From Acidimicrobiia bacterium (GTDB lineage: Bacteria; Actinomycetota; Acidimicrobiia; Spongiisociales; UBA11373), in assembly GCA_029263095.1 (NCBI GenBank), contig JAJCYA010000028.1, positions 1-44,319 on the forward strand: a stretch of DNA of 44,319 nt. Direction: 5' to 3'. The translations under genes and the position numbers were made by a program. Below the pieces are notes generated by a model. The model made no database searches. It saw nothing but the letters and a program-made list of their open reading frames with translations, and was not told where the DNA came from. This document shows positions 41,661 through 44,319 of the stretch, one piece after another; position 1 is the stretch's first letter; each line of letters opens with the position of its first letter.

Positions 41661-43304
41661 TCAGCGGCACGTCGCGAAGTAGTGCATCACCCCGTCTACC
41701 GGTGCGAACCTGGCGTTGTCGGTGAACTCCTGGCCGCTGAACGTGAACGCGACCGGGACCTCGAAGGCGGGCTCAACCGTGAACACCTGGCCGTCGACTG
41801 TGAGCTGCAACGCGGTCTGCTGGGCGGGTCCGGTCGCCCGATACTGTTCGAGACCGGTGATTTCTCGCGCGACGAACGCGGCACACGTCTGCTGATCGGA
41901 CTCCTGAATCACCAGCGGATGGAGGCGGGCAACCAGGAATTCGACGTCGTCGGATGCCGTCGCTGCGGCGAACTCGGCGACGAACGCTTCGACTAGAGCT
42001 CCTGGATCGACGGTCTCCGTGGAGGCACTAGTGGTCGTCGTGGTGGTAGGTACCGGCTCCGTGGTGATCGGGACGAGTGTGAAGTCGTACAGGCTGATGC
42101 TGTCGTTGATGGGGGCGGCCGGTTCGAAGGTGTCGGGCGTCGACTGGTACCGCGTGTTCTCAGGGAAATACGTCTCGCCGACCGGATGCTCGAACAGGAT
42201 CGCGCGCACCGAGGCGTCAGCGTTCACGGTCTCTTCTGACAACAGGACCACCCAACGGGTCACCCCGTCGCGGACTGTGAGCAACGCCACCCCGGAGGTG
42301 GCCAGCCCGGCGATGATCTCGCCGTCGAGGAAAGTGTCCGCAGAGCTCGTTGGTGCGCAGTCGCTCAGGTTGAAGTTGGGAAAGAAGTTGCCGCCGGCGT
42401 AGTACTCGCCGGCGAAGCGCGGGTTGGCCACGTACGGGTCACCCCACCCCGGGTTGTAGATGTTCAGGACCAGGACCAGCTCCTTGCCAGCACACACCGC
42501 CGGATCGGTCAGGTCGGCAGCGATCTCCACGGCGACCGCCAGCACATTCTGGGCGGGGGTGTTCAGCGTCCCGGGCGGGAACGCGATGTCCGCCATGGGT
42601 GCATAGAGGTCGAAGATCTCCACCTGGGGGTTCTCGACAGGCTCGGAGAGGGGCAGCCACCAGCCTCCGAAGCCGCTGAAACTGGGAACCGGCCCGAGGT
42701 CGCCGAAATCCTCATCGATTTCATCCTCGAAGAACGAGGTGCGTAACGGGGGATCAACCCCGGTCAGAACGAATATGTCAGGCAGCGTCGAATCGCTCAG
42801 GAACGGGACCACGTCCTCGTCGAACAGACTGATGCCAAGAGAGCCCTGCATAAACAGGTCAAACATCACCTCATCGGGGGTGTAATCGGGCGGAGCCGTC
42901 GCCGGCGACCCATTTGCTGAGGCGAGTCCGTCGTCTACAACTAAGGCCGGTTCGTCCTCGACCGCTACCGCCGGGTCAGGCACCGCGATGGCCCCGGCCG
43001 AGGCCGGCTCATCCTCGACCGCGGCAGCTGTTGGCCTAACGACCGCCCCGGTGTCAGGCTCATCAGATCCACCGAATACGAAGAAGCCCACCACAACCGC
43101 CAGCACGACAATCCCGAAACCCCCGCCGTACCAAACCCATCGGGGACCAACCTCAAGGCGGTGCGATATTGGGCCAATCTCCGGGGGGGATTCGTCTCTG
43201 TAGCTACCAAGTCCCTTCCCGAGCCGCGGTGTGACCGAGAGCACACCGCCAGGATCCGGGCCCAACGGTCCAGCAGGCTGGCTCGATGTTGGTTGCTCAG
43301 CCAC
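41661..43304 (-). CDS. Anchored exported protein, unknown function
   Basis: A 547-residue type II membrane protein. A Pro/Gly-rich cytosolic tail of about 55 residues is followed by a transmembrane helix (GGGFGIVVLAVVVGFFVFG) and an Ala/Val/acidic linker with repeated AxAVEDEPA units. A large external domain follows (FDLFMQGSLGISLFDEDVVPF; NPGWGDPYVANPRFAGEYYAGGNFFPNFNLSDC). After a Thr run comes a C-terminal domain of about 115 residues (VEAFVAEFAAATASDDVEFLVARLHPLVI, NTF2-like; ending GVMHYFATCR). Families are not recognised with confidence. The GTG at 43304 overlaps the upstream stop by 8 nt (GTGGCTGA), so the pair is coupled. Confidence 0.75.
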   Translation of the reverse strand: MAEQPTSSQPAGPLGPDPGGVLSVTPRLGKGLGSYRDESPPEIGPISHRLEVGPRWVWYGGGFGIVVLAVVVGFFVFGGSDEPDTGAVVRPTAAAVEDEPASAGAIAVPDPAVAVEDEPALVVDDGLASANGSPATAPPDYTPDEVMFDLFMQGSLGISLFDEDVVPFLSDSTLPDIFVLTGVDPPLRTSFFEDEIDEDFGDLGPVPSFSGFGGWWLPLSEPVENPQVEIFDLYAPMADIAFPPGTLNTPAQNVLAVAVEIAADLTDPAVCAGKELVLVLNIYNPGWGDPYVANPRFAGEYYAGGNFFPNFNLSDCAPTSSADTFLDGEIIAGLATSGVALLTVRDGVTRWVVLLSEETVNADASVRAILFEHPVGETYFPENTRYQSTPDTFEPAAPINDSISLYDFTLVPITTEPVPTTTTTTSASTETVDPGALVEAFVAEFAAATASDDVEFLVARLHPLVIQESDQQTCAAFVAREITGLEQYRATGPAQQTALQLTVDGQVFTVEPAFEVPVAFTFSGQEFTDNARFAPVDGVMHYFATCR

Positions 43305-44319
43305 GTTGCCACCCCCGCCGAGCCGGACCTCCGGCAAGACGCGGAACTCCGTCCCGCTCCCTCTCGGGTGGTGCAAGCCGCTCGGGGGGGCCCATGGCAT
43401 CGAATATGCCCCGCTGCAGCCCCTGGTAGTAGGTCTCGAGCACTATCCCGCGTGGCGACGTGTCGAGATATTGCGTCAGGGTCCGATCGAGCTCGCCTCC
43501 TTGTGCCAATTGCAGAAAACCTGGGAGCTCCGCTCGCGGGACCGTTATGTACGCCTGCCGAGAACCATCCACTCGAAAGACCGTAAAGGCCCAGATCGCC
43601 ACCACAGCCACCATCGAGAACGAAGGACGGAATATCGGGTCCAGGACTCGGCCGAGGACGGATGGCAGCGCGTGCGGAACAACGGGAGGGGGACCCCGAG
43701 GCAAGTCGCCATGAAGCGGGAGCTGCGCGTTTCCGTCGACGAACGCCGCGGCCACTCGGCGGTCAGGATGTGACAGCAAACCTCTGAGCGGGCGCAAGGC
43801 CGCCCGCCATGCTCTCTTCAGGTACGCACCAGCTGGCAGCTCGCCACCCTGCTCGCTTCGAAAGACCGCTTCGCTGCCTCTCTCATATAGATCGAAGCCG
43901 AACGCCTTCCGATCAACGTACCAGCCGTATCGGTCGACGGCCCGAACTACCTCGACCGCGATGGGAGGCGCCAACGTGGAGAGCCGACGCGTCCCTTGGG
44001 CGACGGCAACTGAGGCTCGAACACCACCCGCCGCCATCAAAGCCGCAGCGGCTAGCGATCGACCGGTCGTGAAATCCCCCCCGACCTCTATCCGACCGGC
44101 TCTCGGTCTGACGAGGAGCCCGAATGAGTCGCGGCGCTCCATCAGTAGCATCACAGCCGGTGCGAACGTGCGGCTGAAGACGCCAGCAGCCGCATCGGCG
44201 ACCGAATCCGGAGCGGTCACCGAGATGTGCGTTGAACACCCCTCGAGATCTGCAGCAGGGATTGACGACACAAGCTGGTCCGACGCCGCTCCGGTCCAGG
44301 CCTCGATCGCGACAGCGAC
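43297..44319 (-). CDS. Membrane protein, unknown function (partial, N-terminus off right edge)
   Basis: At least 340 residues; the frame is open through the window end, so the true start probably lies beyond 44319. Visible parts include AVMLLMERRDSFGLLVRPRAGRIEVGG, a region rich in Arg/Pro, one transmembrane helix (SFSMVAVVAIWAFTVFRV) about 125 residues from the end, and a C-terminal external or cytosolic part (RTLTQYLDTSPRGIVLETYYQGLQRGIFDAMG). No family is recognised. It is translationally coupled to the anchored protein at 41661. Confidence 0.7.
   Translation of the reverse strand, partial: VAVAIEAWTGAASDQLVSSIPAADLEGCSTHISVTAPDSVADAAAGVFSRTFAPAVMLLMERRDSFGLLVRPRAGRIEVGGDFTTGRSLAAAALMAAGGVRASVAVAQGTRRLSTLAPPIAVEVVRAVDRYGWYVDRKAFGFDLYERGSEAVFRSEQGGELPAGAYLKRAWRAALRPLRGLLSHPDRRVAAAFVDGNAQLPLHGDLPRGPPPVVPHALPSVLGRVLDPIFRPSFSMVAVVAIWAFTVFRVDGSRQAYITVPRAELPGFLQLAQGGELDRTLTQYLDTSPRGIVLETYYQGLQRGIFDAMGPPERLAPPERERDGVPRLAGGPARRGWQRG

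Noticed and set aside
1-44319. CRISPR array, prophage or IS element
   Set aside because: No regularly spaced repeats, transposase, integrase or phage structural genes were found; the only repeats are the short intergenic elements and the tRNA-linked pair.

Overview
The window is high-GC DNA from an actinobacterium, most likely of the Acidimicrobiia type. This is inferred from several gene types: two F420-type LLM oxidoreductases, a menaquinone pathway, a DosR/DosS-like oxygen-sensing pair, many lipoproteins with threonine-rich linkers, and many genes that appear to be transcribed without a 5' leader. No phage, IS or CRISPR was seen. Gene density is high and most genes sit in short operons with 4-11 nt overlaps.

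Layout. 1-1828: a partial ABC exporter coupled to a YihY-family membrane protein. 2098-6590: an anchored PQQ-type beta-propeller, an M3 oligopeptidase and a UPF0173 hydrolase, flanked by two copies of a G/C-rich repeat (1911-2052 and 6606-6726). 6765-15160: exported proteins of unknown role (two lipoproteins, an anchored kelch propeller, and a pair of anchored proteins) around a small membrane protein, an M20 peptidase and an LLM oxidoreductase. 15221-21416: menaquinone genes menE, menB, menA, menD and menF. 20109-27186: a sensor/regulator hub. A DosR-like regulator, a universal stress protein, a CBS-BON protein and menF run leftwards as one apparent operon; a DosS-like haem-GAF kinase and pyruvate phosphate dikinase run rightwards. 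A DosR-type box lies between the two arms. 27211-35721: a PatA-like GNAT/acyl-CoA-synthetase fusion, an orphan arsR with palindromic operators and a tiny divergent ORF, an ABC-F ATPase, an LLM oxidoreductase, a thioesterase and acetoacetyl-CoA synthetase (a known target of PatA in Streptomyces). 35742-41080: a lipoprotein with tandem NTF2-like domains and an HExxH module, another Thr-linker lipoprotein, a YghO-like protein and a DUF885 hydrolase. 41097-44319: tRNA-Leu(UAA) whose 3' end is repeated 213 bp downstream, then two coupled genes for unrecognised membrane proteins, one running off the window.

The most coherent system is the oxygen-sensing hub. A single-GAF kinase keeps the residues that match the haem ligand and distal tyrosine of DosS. 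The cognate regulator appears to share an operon with the entry enzyme of menaquinone synthesis and with nucleotide-sensing stress proteins, while PPDK follows the kinase. This suggests coupling of oxygen status to quinone supply and PEP/pyruvate/energy balance. A second candidate circuit is acetylation of acetoacetyl-CoA synthetase by the nearby PatA-like enzyme. All functional assignments come from reading the sequence and recalled family knowledge; no database search was run.
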